A DNA stretch of 64,000 bases. Origin: Myxococcus hansupus (GTDB lineage Bacteria; Myxococcota; Myxococcia; Myxococcales; Myxococcaceae). A program made the translations under genes and the position numbers. The notes beneath the pieces are model-generated. The model ran no database searches. It was given only the letters and a program-made list of their open reading frames with translations, and had not been told where the DNA came from. The DNA lies in the NCBI RefSeq assembly GCF_000280925.3, contig NZ_CP012109.1:6530501-6594500 (forward strand), given 5' to 3'. Shown here piece after piece: positions 17,753 to 26,341 of the stretch. The first letter of the stretch is position 1. Each line of letters begins with the position of its first letter.

Positions 17753-18166
17753 ATGAAGGCCCCCTCTGAAGAAACCGGCAAGCCGGCCTCCGAGCTCATC
17801 GACGAGAGAATCGCCGAGCTGGGCGACTGGCGCGGCAAGACGCTCGCCAGGATGCGCGCCCTCATCAAGGAGGCGGTCCCCGACGTCGTGGAGGAGTGGA
17901 AGTGGCGGGGGACCCCGGTGTGGTCCAAGGACGGGGGCATCTGCACGGGCGAGTCCTACAAGTCAGCCGTGAAGCTGACCTTCCACAAGGGCGCATCCTT
18001 GAAGGACCCCACCCAGCTCTTCAACTCGAGCCTCGAGGGAAACGTGCGGCGCGCCATCGACATTCACGAAGGCGAGGAGATTGACGCGAAGGCATTCAAG
18101 GCGCTCGTGCGCGAGGCGGTCGCGCTCAACTCCCCGAGTGGAAAGAAGGCCACGAAGCGCAAGTGA
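17753..18166 (+). CDS. DUF1801 family protein
   Basis: This is a 137-residue cytoplasmic protein with the DUF1801 (YdhG-like) signature: a helical start (IDERIAELGDWRGKTLARMRALIKEA), VVEEWKWRGTPVW, then YKSAVKLTFHKGASL and a C-terminal helix with a Lys-rich tail (GKKATKRK). The biochemical role of the family is not established. A second, distinct DUF1801 protein follows 106 bases later. Confidence 0.85.
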   Translation: MKAPSEETGKPASELIDERIAELGDWRGKTLARMRALIKEAVPDVVEEWKWRGTPVWSKDGGICTGESYKSAVKLTFHKGASLKDPTQLFNSSLEGNVRRAIDIHEGEEIDAKAFKALVREAVALNSPSGKKATKRK

Positions 18167-18272
18167 GCGCGGAGACCGTGAAGGTTGCGCTCGGCGGATC
18201 AGGGTGGGCCGATTATCCTTGAGCCGCTGGGCCCCTCGGGGTCGAGGTCACCGCAATCCTGGAGTGAACGCA

Positions 18273-18821
18273 ATGGCCGGCAAGACAGCCAAGAAGTCCG
18301 CGACCGTGGCCAAGAAGACCGTGGCCAAGAAGACCACGACGGCGAAGAAGGCCGTGGCGGCCAAGAAGACCGTGGCCAAGAAGACCACGACGGCGAAGAA
18401 GGCCACCGCGAAGAATGCGCCGCCGAAGCTTCTCTCCGGCGGCAATCCGCAAATCGCGAAGGGCTACGGCGACGCCCCCATCCAGGCCTACATCGCGGCC
18501 ATGCCGGGTTGGAAGCGCGCCGTCGGGAGTCGGCTCGACGCGATCATTGAACGCACCGTCCCTGGCGTGGTCAAGGCCGTCAAATGGAACTCGCCCATGT
18601 ATGGCGTCGAGGGACAGGGGTGGTTCCTCGGCATCCATTGCTTCGCGAAGTACATCAAGGTGGCGTTCTTCCGCGGCAAACAATTGAAGCCGCTCCCGCC
18701 CAGTGACTCCAAGTCCCAGGACACGCGCTACCTCGACATCCGCGAGGACGAGACTTTCGACGAGGCGCAGTTCGTCGACTGGGTGAAGCAAGCGAGCAAG
18801 TTGCCCGGCGAGCGGATGTAG
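18273..18821 (+). CDS. DUF1801 protein with lysine/alanine-rich histone-like N-terminal tail
   Basis: From ATG 18273 the 182-residue protein has two parts. Residues 1-55 are a low-complexity tail of repeated AKKTVAKKTTTAKKA-type units, encoded by a near-perfect 48-bp tandem DNA duplication (about 18,307-18,402). Such tails resemble the C-terminal arm of histone H1 and of mycobacterial or chlamydial nucleoid proteins. Residues 60-180 are a DUF1801 domain (VKAVKWNSPMYGVEGQGWF, FAKYIKVAFFRG). DNA or polyanion binding by the tail is inferred from charge; the combination with DUF1801 is what stands out. Confidence 0.82.
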   Translation: MAGKTAKKSATVAKKTVAKKTTTAKKAVAAKKTVAKKTTTAKKATAKNAPPKLLSGGNPQIAKGYGDAPIQAYIAAMPGWKRAVGSRLDAIIERTVPGVVKAVKWNSPMYGVEGQGWFLGIHCFAKYIKVAFFRGKQLKPLPPSDSKSQDTRYLDIREDETFDEAQFVDWVKQASKLPGERM

Positions 18822-19334
18822 CAGCAAAGCCCCACACTGCGAGTGACAATGCTTTTTCACTGCGCAGTCAGTCATTCGCAAGGCCACGGACCTGACACCT
18901 CCAGGCCCCCCGTGGGGGAAGTGAGCCGCCACTTCAGTCACGCCTCCCTGCTGGTCGATTCGAGCATCCGGACGCCTCGAAATCGTCTGTTGCAAGGTGC
19001 TCCCATCGCAGCAGGTCATGACGCGCGCTGGCGACCGCGACGAAATCCCAGACGGGCGCACGACGTATTGGGTTGTCATTGAGCAGTCAGAATCCTGTCT
19101 GACTGTTCAAATCCTCTCTGGCGCCATCGTGCGTCACGTCCGGACGCGCCTGCGTGGCACGTGGACGCATCCACCCCCTTTCTTCTAGCGTCCTCACACG
19201 GGGCGTGGCCGAAAGGGATTGTGGCGCGGTGCTTGCTCCAGGTCCGTTCCAACAACGCAGCCCGGGTTGCACCCACGGATAGCGCGGCCCCTATCCGCTC
19301 ACCTGAGCTGCGTTCTCGCCTTGAAAGGAAGCCC
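18822..19334. other. 513-bp intergenic region before the 19-39 kb module
   Basis: No credible gene is seen; short open frames here have no ribosome binding site or family sense. Composition is less GC-rich than the flanking genes. It contains the inverted repeat at 19,084-19,105 and a second small one, GGATAG-(8)-CTATCC, at 19,277-19,296, about 40 bases before the next ATG. It probably holds the promoter and control sites of the seven-gene module. Confidence 0.5.
19084..19105. repeat. Inverted repeat, possible operator or terminator
   Basis: CAGTCAGA (19,084-19,091) is repeated in reverse complement as TCTGACTG (19,098-19,105) around a 6-base centre. There is no T run on either strand, so a regulatory dyad seems at least as likely as a terminator. 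Related half-sites (CAGTCAGTCA) occur near 18,866. Confidence 0.45.
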
Positions 19335-19979
19335 ATGCTCGCCAAGCCCAAACTTGTCATTGATGTGAAGTCCAGCATCACCATCAACGCCGCGCCGGTG
19401 AACATCTCCACCAACGAGAGCACGGGCATCAACCAGACGCTCGACGGCTACATGATCCTCACCATCCAGAACCTGTCGTCCAGCAAGGCGACGGTCCTGT
19501 ACTCGTCGGGTGGGAGCACGCCGCAGCAGGTCGAAATCGAGGGGGGCGACAACGCGCCGCAAATCATCATCAACAACTGGGGCGCGAACAACCTGAGCGT
19601 CACCAACCTGAGCAACCGCGACGAGACGGAGGTCGCCGTGGGTCTCTATGGGTTGGGCACTCCCACCGAGTCGCTGCCCGCCGGGGAGTCCGTCGAACTG
19701 AAGCAGTACACGTCCGCGGGAGCGAAGACGCCGGCGAAGTTCGCCGCCCTGCAGCTCGCCGCCGGAGCCTCGTCGGAGACGACGCTCTTCTTCGTCTTCT
19801 CCGTGGGCAAACCCGTCGCCTACGCCCTCAACGTCAACGACCCGGACTACTTCCCCGGCTACATCACCAGCGCCAGCAACCAGACGCGCATCACCAACAA
19901 CTGGCAGGGCCGGGACCTCTTCGTCATCAACGTCTCCACGCACGTCGAACCGGGCCGCGTCCGCTTCGATCCCCTCTGA
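19335..19979 (+). CDS. Module protein 1: beta-rich protein of unknown family (214 aa)
   Basis: An AAAGGAA ribosome binding site precedes ATG 19335. The protein has no signal peptide or membrane segment and is dominated by short alternating hydrophobic stretches typical of beta-sandwich folds. It is a clear paralogue of the next gene product: both share NQTL-(D/S)GYMILT-QNL, VLYSSGGSTPQ, VG-YGLGTPT, the block FVFSVGKPVAYALNVNDP, and a C-terminal NNWQGR-LFVIN-ST. I do not recognise the family. It opens a seven-gene same-strand run extending to 39.6 kb, so a structural role in whatever that run builds is likely. Confidence 0.82.
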   Translation: MLAKPKLVIDVKSSITINAAPVNISTNESTGINQTLDGYMILTIQNLSSSKATVLYSSGGSTPQQVEIEGGDNAPQIIINNWGANNLSVTNLSNRDETEVAVGLYGLGTPTESLPAGESVELKQYTSAGAKTPAKFAALQLAAGASSETTLFFVFSVGKPVAYALNVNDPDYFPGYITSASNQTRITNNWQGRDLFVINVSTHVEPGRVRFDPL

Positions 19980-20107
19980 GTCGCTTGTCCCGGCAGGTCC
20001 CCGGCCGCGGCGCGCCTCCCAGCCGCCGCGGACGGCACGGGTCTGCCTTTCCCATCCCATGGCCCGCGCCTCACCCGCGCCGGGCCCGAGTGAAGCGGAG
20101 GCACCGC

Positions 20108-20728
20108 GTGGCCACCATCCCCCTGACCATCAACGACCCGCCGGTCACCGTTGACGTCAACGGCAGCGCCTTCATCAACCAGACGCTGTCGGGCTACATG
20201 ATTCTCACGGTGCAGAACCTGTCCCCCAGCAGGGCGCAGGTGCTGTACTCGTCCGGCGGTTCGACGCCGCAGCCCATCGACATCCCAGGCGGCGAGAACG
20301 CGCCCTACATCGTCATCCAGGATTGGAGGGCCGACAACCTCACCGTCATCAACGTCAGCCCCCAGGACGGGACGCAGGTGAAGGTGGGCATCTACGGGCT
20401 GGGCACGCCCACCACCGAGCTGTACCCGGGCGTCACCACCACGCTCGACCAATACCAATCCGCGGGCACGAAGACGCAGAGCCAGTTCATGGCGTTGCAG
20501 CTCGCCGCCCCGGGCTCCAGCCAGACCGCGCTCTTCTTCGTCTTCTCCGTGGGCAAACCCGTCGCCTACGCCCTCAACGTCAACGACCCGAGCGGCTTCC
20601 CTCCGGGCTACATCACCACGCCCAACAACCAGACGCGCATCGTCAACAACTGGCAGGGACGCAACCTCTTCGTCATCAACACGTCGACGGACACCGGGCC
20701 TCGAGAGGTTCGGCTCGACTCGCTGTAG
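20108..20728 (+). CDS. Module protein 2: paralogue of protein 1 (206 aa)
   Basis: A GTG start at 20108 with a CGGAGG ribosome binding site fits best. The frame is open further upstream, but those residues are Pro/Arg-rich with no counterpart in the paralogue, while homology with protein 1 begins within 20 residues of this GTG. Roughly half the residues match protein 1, in the same order, with very few gaps. No signal peptide, no known domain. It is a tandem duplicate, probably forming a homologous or heterologous assembly with protein 1. Confidence 0.8.
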   Translation: MATIPLTINDPPVTVDVNGSAFINQTLSGYMILTVQNLSPSRAQVLYSSGGSTPQPIDIPGGENAPYIVIQDWRADNLTVINVSPQDGTQVKVGIYGLGTPTTELYPGVTTTLDQYQSAGTKTQSQFMALQLAAPGSSQTALFFVFSVGKPVAYALNVNDPSGFPPGYITTPNNQTRIVNNWQGRNLFVINTSTDTGPREVRLDSL

Positions 20729-20747
20729 TCCCACGGAGGCTTCCCGG

Positions 20748-21476
20748 ATGGACTACGGCCGCGCGTACGTCTACAACCTGCTCACCTTCCCGCTCGAGCT
20801 CACGCTCAACGGCGGCGCCAGGCGCGTCATCCCTCCCCTGTCGGATGGAGAGCCCTTCACGCCCCGCCTCCTCACCGCGCCGCGCTCCTTCGAGCCGAGC
20901 CAGCCCGCGGACCTCTTCGGCCGGCAGAACGTGCTGCGGTACGGCCCCGTGGGGGGCGCCGCCGCCTCCGTCACCCTCACGGTGGACCCGGAGGTTTGGC
21001 CGGTGAACGAGCCCGTGCAGGTGTACCTGCTGGCCAACCTGACCGTGCTCCGCGTGGGCATGGACGGCCAGCGCGCCACGCCCACCCCCGCGTTCTCCGA
21101 GGGCACCGCGACGACGAAGACGCAGCGGGCCTTCTTCTTCAACATGACGGGCCAGAGCCTGCGCCTCGTGCTCAACGACGGCACGCCGGTGACGCTGCCC
21201 GCCATCTCAGGCGCAGAGCCCTTCACCCCGCCGCTGACGCCCTTCCCTCGCGTCGACGTCACCCAGCCCTCGCAGCAGGCGGTCTTCGGCGTCACCAACT
21301 CCGTCCAGTACTGGCTCGCGGGCTCCTCGCTCGCGGCGGCGAAGCGCAGGGTGACGCTCCAGGTGAAGACGTCCGACTGGGCGCTCGCCAATGACGTGCA
21401 GGTTTACCTCTTCCAGCGCTCGGCCGTGGTGCGGCTGGGCGGCAAGGCCACCTACGCGACCACCACCGTGGGCTGA
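20748..21476 (+). CDS. Module protein 3: internally duplicated protein (242 aa)
   Basis: The two halves are diverged copies of one domain. Residues about 5-105 (RAYVYNLLTFPLELTLNGG ... PLSDGEPFTP ... VNEPVQVYLLANLTVLRVG) align with residues about 125-235 (RAFFFNMTGQSLRLVLNDG ... AISGAEPFTP ... ANDVQVYLFQRSAVVRLGG). Both are beta-rich with no signal peptide. It lies 19 bases after protein 2 and 32 bases before the next gene. Family unknown. Duplicated small beta domains fit a capsid-, sheath- or adhesin-like building block, but that is conjecture. Confidence 0.8.
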   Translation: MDYGRAYVYNLLTFPLELTLNGGARRVIPPLSDGEPFTPRLLTAPRSFEPSQPADLFGRQNVLRYGPVGGAAASVTLTVDPEVWPVNEPVQVYLLANLTVLRVGMDGQRATPTPAFSEGTATTKTQRAFFFNMTGQSLRLVLNDGTPVTLPAISGAEPFTPPLTPFPRVDVTQPSQQAVFGVTNSVQYWLAGSSLAAAKRRVTLQVKTSDWALANDVQVYLFQRSAVVRLGGKATYATTTVG

Positions 21477-21508
21477 GCCGCTTCCACTCCCCCAGGGAAA
21501 GCACGGAC

Positions 21509-22699
21509 ATGCCCTACTATTTCTCCGACAACGCGCAGAACGTGGAGCCGTTCGTCTACTTCGCGAACCAGCCCACGGCCACGCCGTTCGCGTTCGAAGT
21601 GCTGCTGCCCCAGGTCTTCGTGACGCCCCCCACCGGGCCCATCACCGAAGGCCCATTCACGCTGGAGGCGCGCACGCCCGCGTCCATCCCGCTGCCGTTC
21701 CGGGTGGCCTTCGCCTCCACCAGCGCGGTGTGGACCTTCAACGACAAGGCGGCCCGCGCGGGGCTCCAGCAGTCCTTCATCGCCTTCCTCATCAAGCTGG
21801 AGGCGGCGGGGCTGGTGCCTGGTGGACTGCAGACGGTGCGGCTCGCCCTGGCGCAGCGGCTGCCGCTCACCTTCACCGAGACGCTCTTCTACCGCTACGG
21901 CTTCGACGGCGCGGCGGGATACGCGGACCTGACGCCCGGCATGCGGCTGCGCGCGGACTTCCAGGGCTACCAGCTCGCGGACCCCACGGGCGCTGGCACC
22001 AACCAGTACCTCAACGGCTACACCGGCAGCGAGTCCGTGACGTTCGACCTGGTGGGCCTCCCGGACGCGCAGGGCTTCGCCACGGTGGTGCTGGACGCCT
22101 TCCTCGGCCGCATCGGCACCACGGTGGTGGCGCCGAACCAGGGCGGTGGCGGCGGAATGATTGACCTCCAGACGGGCTTCCGGCGCCGCTACCTGCGCGC
22201 CCTGTACCCCACGACGATGGAGTCCGCGGACAAGAAGGGCTTCGTCGGCACGCAGAAGAACGTGACGCTGGTGGCCGCGGACTCGCTCGCCGTCATCGAG
22301 GCCGCGACGCGGAGCTACCGCGAGACCAACGGCAACACCGGCGGCAACGGCGTCTCCACCTACCTGCGCGGCCGCACCGTGCTGGTGCCGCAAGTGCAGG
22401 TCTACGTGAGAGGCGCGCCCACGTACGTGCCGCTGGGCACCACGCTGCGCCACCTGTTGGACACGTCCACCTTCATCCCGCCGCTGGCCCAGCAGGTGCC
22501 CAACCTGAACTGCCAGCGCTGGCTGATGGACTACAACCCCTATTCGGACACGGCGCTCCAGCTCGTCTTCCCCGGCTTCACGCCGCTGAACGTGTGGGGG
22601 TCGAACTACCGCGTCTACTGGAACGGCGCGGACGTGCTCGACCTGCCGCTGGCCAAGGGCGACGCGCTCACCTTCTCCGTCCCGGACATCCTCTCATGA
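21509..22699 (+). CDS. Module protein 4: unknown (396 aa)
   Basis: The protein starts MPYYFSDNAQNVEPFVYFANQ after a CAGGGAAAG-type ribosome binding site. It is aromatic- and Asn-rich, without signal peptide, membrane helix or a motif I can name. A Gly-rich loop (GGGGG) sits near residue 211. Its stop overlaps the start of the 1208-residue protein gene by four bases (ATGA), so the two are translationally coupled and probably made in a fixed ratio. Confidence 0.8.
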   Translation: MPYYFSDNAQNVEPFVYFANQPTATPFAFEVLLPQVFVTPPTGPITEGPFTLEARTPASIPLPFRVAFASTSAVWTFNDKAARAGLQQSFIAFLIKLEAAGLVPGGLQTVRLALAQRLPLTFTETLFYRYGFDGAAGYADLTPGMRLRADFQGYQLADPTGAGTNQYLNGYTGSESVTFDLVGLPDAQGFATVVLDAFLGRIGTTVVAPNQGGGGGMIDLQTGFRRRYLRALYPTTMESADKKGFVGTQKNVTLVAADSLAVIEAATRSYRETNGNTGGNGVSTYLRGRTVLVPQVQVYVRGAPTYVPLGTTLRHLLDTSTFIPPLAQQVPNLNCQRWLMDYNPYSDTALQLVFPGFTPLNVWGSNYRVYWNGADVLDLPLAKGDALTFSVPDILS

Positions 22700-25600
22700 G
22701 CGCGCCCACCTTCCTCGCGGTGCAGGCGGGCTCACCGCTGTATTTCCTGGAGGTGGGCCCCGCGCTCGGGGACTACCGCATCGGCTACGTCGCGGACGTG
22801 GACGTCACCCCGCCGGAGACGGTGACGCTCGCCGAGACGTGGAAGGAGTACCCCGGCGTCTACCTGCTGCTGGGCGCCGCGCCCACGGACACCGCGCGGT
22901 TCATCGCGGACCTGCGCGGGCTGCTCGCCACGCAGCCCCTGGCGCTCACCCGACTGCTCCTGCTCGATGACCCCAACGCGCCGCCCAACCAGTGGCGCTT
23001 CGACCGGCTCGCCGTGCGTCAGACGGGCGCGGAGGCTGAAACAGCCGCACTCGCGCCCTTCCCGCTGCGCAACCTGTCCCTCTTCATCCAGGCGGGTCTG
23101 CCCTTCGGCCTGAACGATGCCGAGGATGGCCTGCGCGTGGACAATGCCGCGGGCCAGTGCTTCTTCACCACCGACGACGGCCAGCAAACGCTGACAGGCG
23201 TTGGCGCCACGGTGGAGCTGCCCTTCACGGGCCCCAGCGCGGGCTGCTTCCGCTTCACGCTCACGCTGCGGGACACCACGGGGCTGGACGCACTGGACGC
23301 GGGCCTGCGCTTCTTCACCGACGCCGCCTTTCCCGGGCTGCTCCAGTCACTGCGCTACCCGCTGTTCGCCGTGGGCGCGGGTGGGCTCGCGCTGGACACG
23401 TCGGTGGACCCACTGCATCCCCTGCTGCCGGAACGCACGTCCTTTGGCCTGCTGTCGCCGGGCACGGAGACGGGCCCTGCCCTGGAGTCGTACTTCCGCA
23501 CCCACCTGGGCCACCCCATCGCGCTCAAGCCGACGCGCGCGGCGGGTGCCTCGGCCGACCCGCGCTTCGTCCTGGGCGTGCGCAAACAGTCCGCCGAGCC
23601 GCAACAGTCCGACCCGTACTACCTGACACCGCTCGGTGCCTTCGAGGTGGTGCTCCCCACGGGCGCCAACGCCGAGCGCGGCGCCTCGGGAGAAACGGCG
23701 GGACGGATGATGTGCGGCACCGCGGGCGTGGAGTACCTCGGACTGCCCGCGACCGCCGGCAGCCTGCTGCACTTCTTCCCCGACCACCCCGCGTACATGC
23801 CGCCGGACGCGGCGGCGGCCGTGACCACGCAGGCCCAGGCGAATACGCGTCGAGCGCGGCCCCGCTCCGCGCTGGCCTCGGCCCGGGAGGCGCCACTGAC
23901 GACCGTGGCGACCACGTCGTGGGCGTACGTGACGCCGCCGCCCGGCGGGGGTCAGGTGGGCTACTTCGCACAGCCCGGCGACGCGAGCCTCTTCCAGCCC
24001 GACCCCGCCCTCTACCTCGGGTACATGGAGGTCCCCGCCGGCACGCTGCCCCCCATCGCGACAACGCCGCCCCCGCGAAGCGCACGGCCCACGTTCCGCC
24101 AGAAAGTCGCGGGCGACGCACCCGTGCCCACCGCCTTCCCGCTGGCGCCCTACGCGGGAGTCATCACGGAGGACCTCGCGCCCTTCCGGCTCATGGAGAA
24201 TGGCGCCATCAGCCCCGCGCGCCGTGACGCGGTGCTGCGCCTCACGCTGCCCGCGCAGGAGACGCGCCGCGCGCAGCGGGCCTTCGCCCTGGCGGACGAC
24301 GACAAGCTCGGGACGACGCCGCAGGGCCTGCTCGCCCGCTTCGACAGCACCCTCCAGGACTGGAAGGCGCTGACGCTGGCGCAGACGGATGGGGGCACCC
24401 AGCAGCTCCAGTGGACGCAGCTCACGGGACCGCTGCGCGCGGCGCTCCAGACGAACCAGCTCTTTCTCGTCATCAGCGACGCGTACGGCTTTCTCTCCAG
24501 CGGCTCCATCAACTACGAGCTGACGCCCACCTCCTTCGTCCGGCTGGGCACCGAGGGCATGGTGCCCCCGGACGTGCTCGCGAAGGTGAAGCCGCTGGAG
24601 GGCCGGCGGCTCCCCGACCTCACCTCCTACGAGGCCGCGCTCCAGGCGGTGCTCTCCCCCACGGAGTACACGCAGTACCGTGACGTCTTCCTGCGCTTCG
24701 GTGCCTTCTCGCAACTGCGCATCCGCGAGTGGACCTTCGACCTGTCCCCCTATGAGTGGGCGTCGCGCCAGACGCTGGTCGTCTTCAAGTTCTTCGGCGA
24801 GAAGCTCAGCACCCTCGCCGCGGACCCCGCGCGCTGGACGGCCGCCGCGGACTTCAACCGGGACGTGAACACCACGCGGGAGCAGCTCGTCACCTTCCTC
24901 GCGGACGCCGCGTCCCGAGACGACCCGGACTTCGAGTCCTTCAACCGGCTGGCGGAGGACCCGAGCTGGAACGGCATCCTCTTCCTCAACGTCCGCGTGC
25001 CGCTGGCCAGCCTTCCGCCGCAGCTCGTCGGGCTCGCCGCCGGCATCGACCCGGAGGCCTTCAACGCCCACCACGTGGGCATCAACGTCAACCCGCTGGC
25101 GAAGGACCTGTCGAACCTCGCCATCCAGGACAGCTCGCTCTTCGGCCTCATCGCCTACGAGAGCCCGGGTGACTTGTTCTTCGAGGACCGGCCCTACGAA
25201 TACAAGGTCTCCTCGCTGAAGACGCTGTTCCGCAACTCGCTCATCCAGCGCTTCTCCAGTCAGGTGCTGCTGATGGTGAACCAGCTCTTCGGAGAGCCGG
25301 GCACCCTGGTGGGCAGCACGCACGGCAACAACCTGCTGCTCGACGGCACCTACCAGCGACAGGGCGAACAGGACTCGTATGTCTTCCTGCGCCAGGGTGA
25401 AGACATCTTCACGATGAAGAGCGGTGTCTTCGACAACATCGAGGTCCAGCAAACACAGTTCGTCACCGTCAACCCGCCCACGAACGGCGCCGCCATCGCG
25501 CCCATCCAGGCGCGCTTCCAGCTCTGGGGCACGCTGCGCTTCAAGGCCCTGGCCGGCTTCGACGCGTTCTCCTTCGGGCCCACGCGCGGCGTCGACGGCG

Positions 25601-26322
25601 AGCTGCTCGTGGACGGGGGCCTGCGCTTCGCCAACCTCGCGCTGGACCTCACCTTCAATCCGCAGGTGCTCACCGACAAGGTGTTCACCTTCAACGCGGG
25701 GCAGCTCTCCTTCGACCTGTCGCGCAGCCGCGCGCGGGAGACGAGCCTCTTCCAGCGCTTCCCCGTCACCCTGGCGGGCCTCATCCAGGCGGCCGAGGGC
25801 ACCACGCCGCAGTCACTCGGCTTCACCTCGGTGGACGCGCCGCTCGGTCAATCCGCGGTGAAGTACCCCTGGTTCGGCCTCCAGTTCCTCATCGACCTGG
25901 GCACGCCGGGTGCGCTCGCGGCCCGCATGGACTTCCGCGCCATGCTGCTCGTCGCGTGGGCCCCCAACCCGCGCGGCCTGAGCTTCTTCCTGGGGCTTTC
26001 CCTGCCAGGCATGACGGGCGGCAAGCGGGAAATCACGCTCCAGGGCGCGCTGAAGGTCGCCGTGGGCGGCTTCGAGTTCACCGTCTCACCCGAGTCGGAG
26101 TTCATGCTCCGCTTCAACAACATCGCCCTGAAGTTCTTCCTCCTGCGTTTTCCGCCCTCGGGGCAGACGACCGCCTACCTCTTCGGCAATCCCAACCGGG
26201 AGAACACCGACAAGGCCTTGGGCTGGTACGCCGCGTACGCCAAGCCCGGCTTCACCCCGCCCCGTCCCACCAACCCGCCGCCGCCGGCCCTGCCGCCTTC
26301 CACGCGGGAAGGCGCGGAGTGA
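22696..26322 (+). CDS. Module protein 5: large protein of unknown function (1208 aa)
   Basis: Starting at ATG 22696 (ATGA overlap), the product has an N-terminal 130-residue part, a long middle with Ala/Pro-rich linkers around residues 370-500, and a C-terminal 450 residues of alternating short hydrophobic strands (for example LALDLTFNPQVL, FFLGLSLPGM, ALKVAVGGFEF). That texture suggests an extended beta sheet or groove. It ends in a Pro-rich tail (PPRPTNPPPPALPPS). No signal peptide or catalytic motif is evident. The C-terminal texture resembles the N-terminal third of the giant protein encoded downstream, which may point to distant homology. Confidence 0.82.
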   Translation: MSAPTFLAVQAGSPLYFLEVGPALGDYRIGYVADVDVTPPETVTLAETWKEYPGVYLLLGAAPTDTARFIADLRGLLATQPLALTRLLLLDDPNAPPNQWRFDRLAVRQTGAEAETAALAPFPLRNLSLFIQAGLPFGLNDAEDGLRVDNAAGQCFFTTDDGQQTLTGVGATVELPFTGPSAGCFRFTLTLRDTTGLDALDAGLRFFTDAAFPGLLQSLRYPLFAVGAGGLALDTSVDPLHPLLPERTSFGLLSPGTETGPALESYFRTHLGHPIALKPTRAAGASADPRFVLGVRKQSAEPQQSDPYYLTPLGAFEVVLPTGANAERGASGETAGRMMCGTAGVEYLGLPATAGSLLHFFPDHPAYMPPDAAAAVTTQAQANTRRARPRSALASAREAPLTTVATTSWAYVTPPPGGGQVGYFAQPGDASLFQPDPALYLGYMEVPAGTLPPIATTPPPRSARPTFRQKVAGDAPVPTAFPLAPYAGVITEDLAPFRLMENGAISPARRDAVLRLTLPAQETRRAQRAFALADDDKLGTTPQGLLARFDSTLQDWKALTLAQTDGGTQQLQWTQLTGPLRAALQTNQLFLVISDAYGFLSSGSINYELTPTSFVRLGTEGMVPPDVLAKVKPLEGRRLPDLTSYEAALQAVLSPTEYTQYRDVFLRFGAFSQLRIREWTFDLSPYEWASRQTLVVFKFFGEKLSTLAADPARWTAAADFNRDVNTTREQLVTFLADAASRDDPDFESFNRLAEDPSWNGILFLNVRVPLASLPPQLVGLAAGIDPEAFNAHHVGINVNPLAKDLSNLAIQDSSLFGLIAYESPGDLFFEDRPYEYKVSSLKTLFRNSLIQRFSSQVLLMVNQLFGEPGTLVGSTHGNNLLLDGTYQRQGEQDSYVFLRQGEDIFTMKSGVFDNIEVQQTQFVTVNPPTNGAAIAPIQARFQLWGTLRFKALAGFDAFSFGPTRGVDGELLVDGGLRFANLALDLTFNPQVLTDKVFTFNAGQLSFDLSRSRARETSLFQRFPVTLAGLIQAAEGTTPQSLGFTSVDAPLGQSAVKYPWFGLQFLIDLGTPGALAARMDFRAMLLVAWAPNPRGLSFFLGLSLPGMTGGKREITLQGALKVAVGGFEFTVSPESEFMLRFNNIALKFFLLRFPPSGQTTAYLFGNPNRENTDKALGWYAAYAKPGFTPPRPTNPPPPALPPSTREGAE

Positions 26323-26341
26323 TTTCACCGGGAGCCCCTGC

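Noticed and set aside
19155..19170. TGGCAC-GTGGA-CGCAT as a sigma-54 promoter before the module
   Set aside because: The GG and GC doublets are 9 bases apart instead of the required 10, and the -12 part lacks TTGC.
18843..19188. Short open frames in the 18.8-19.3 kb gap as small genes
   Set aside because: No ribosome binding sites, no hydrophobic or domain pattern, and codon use unlike neighbours.
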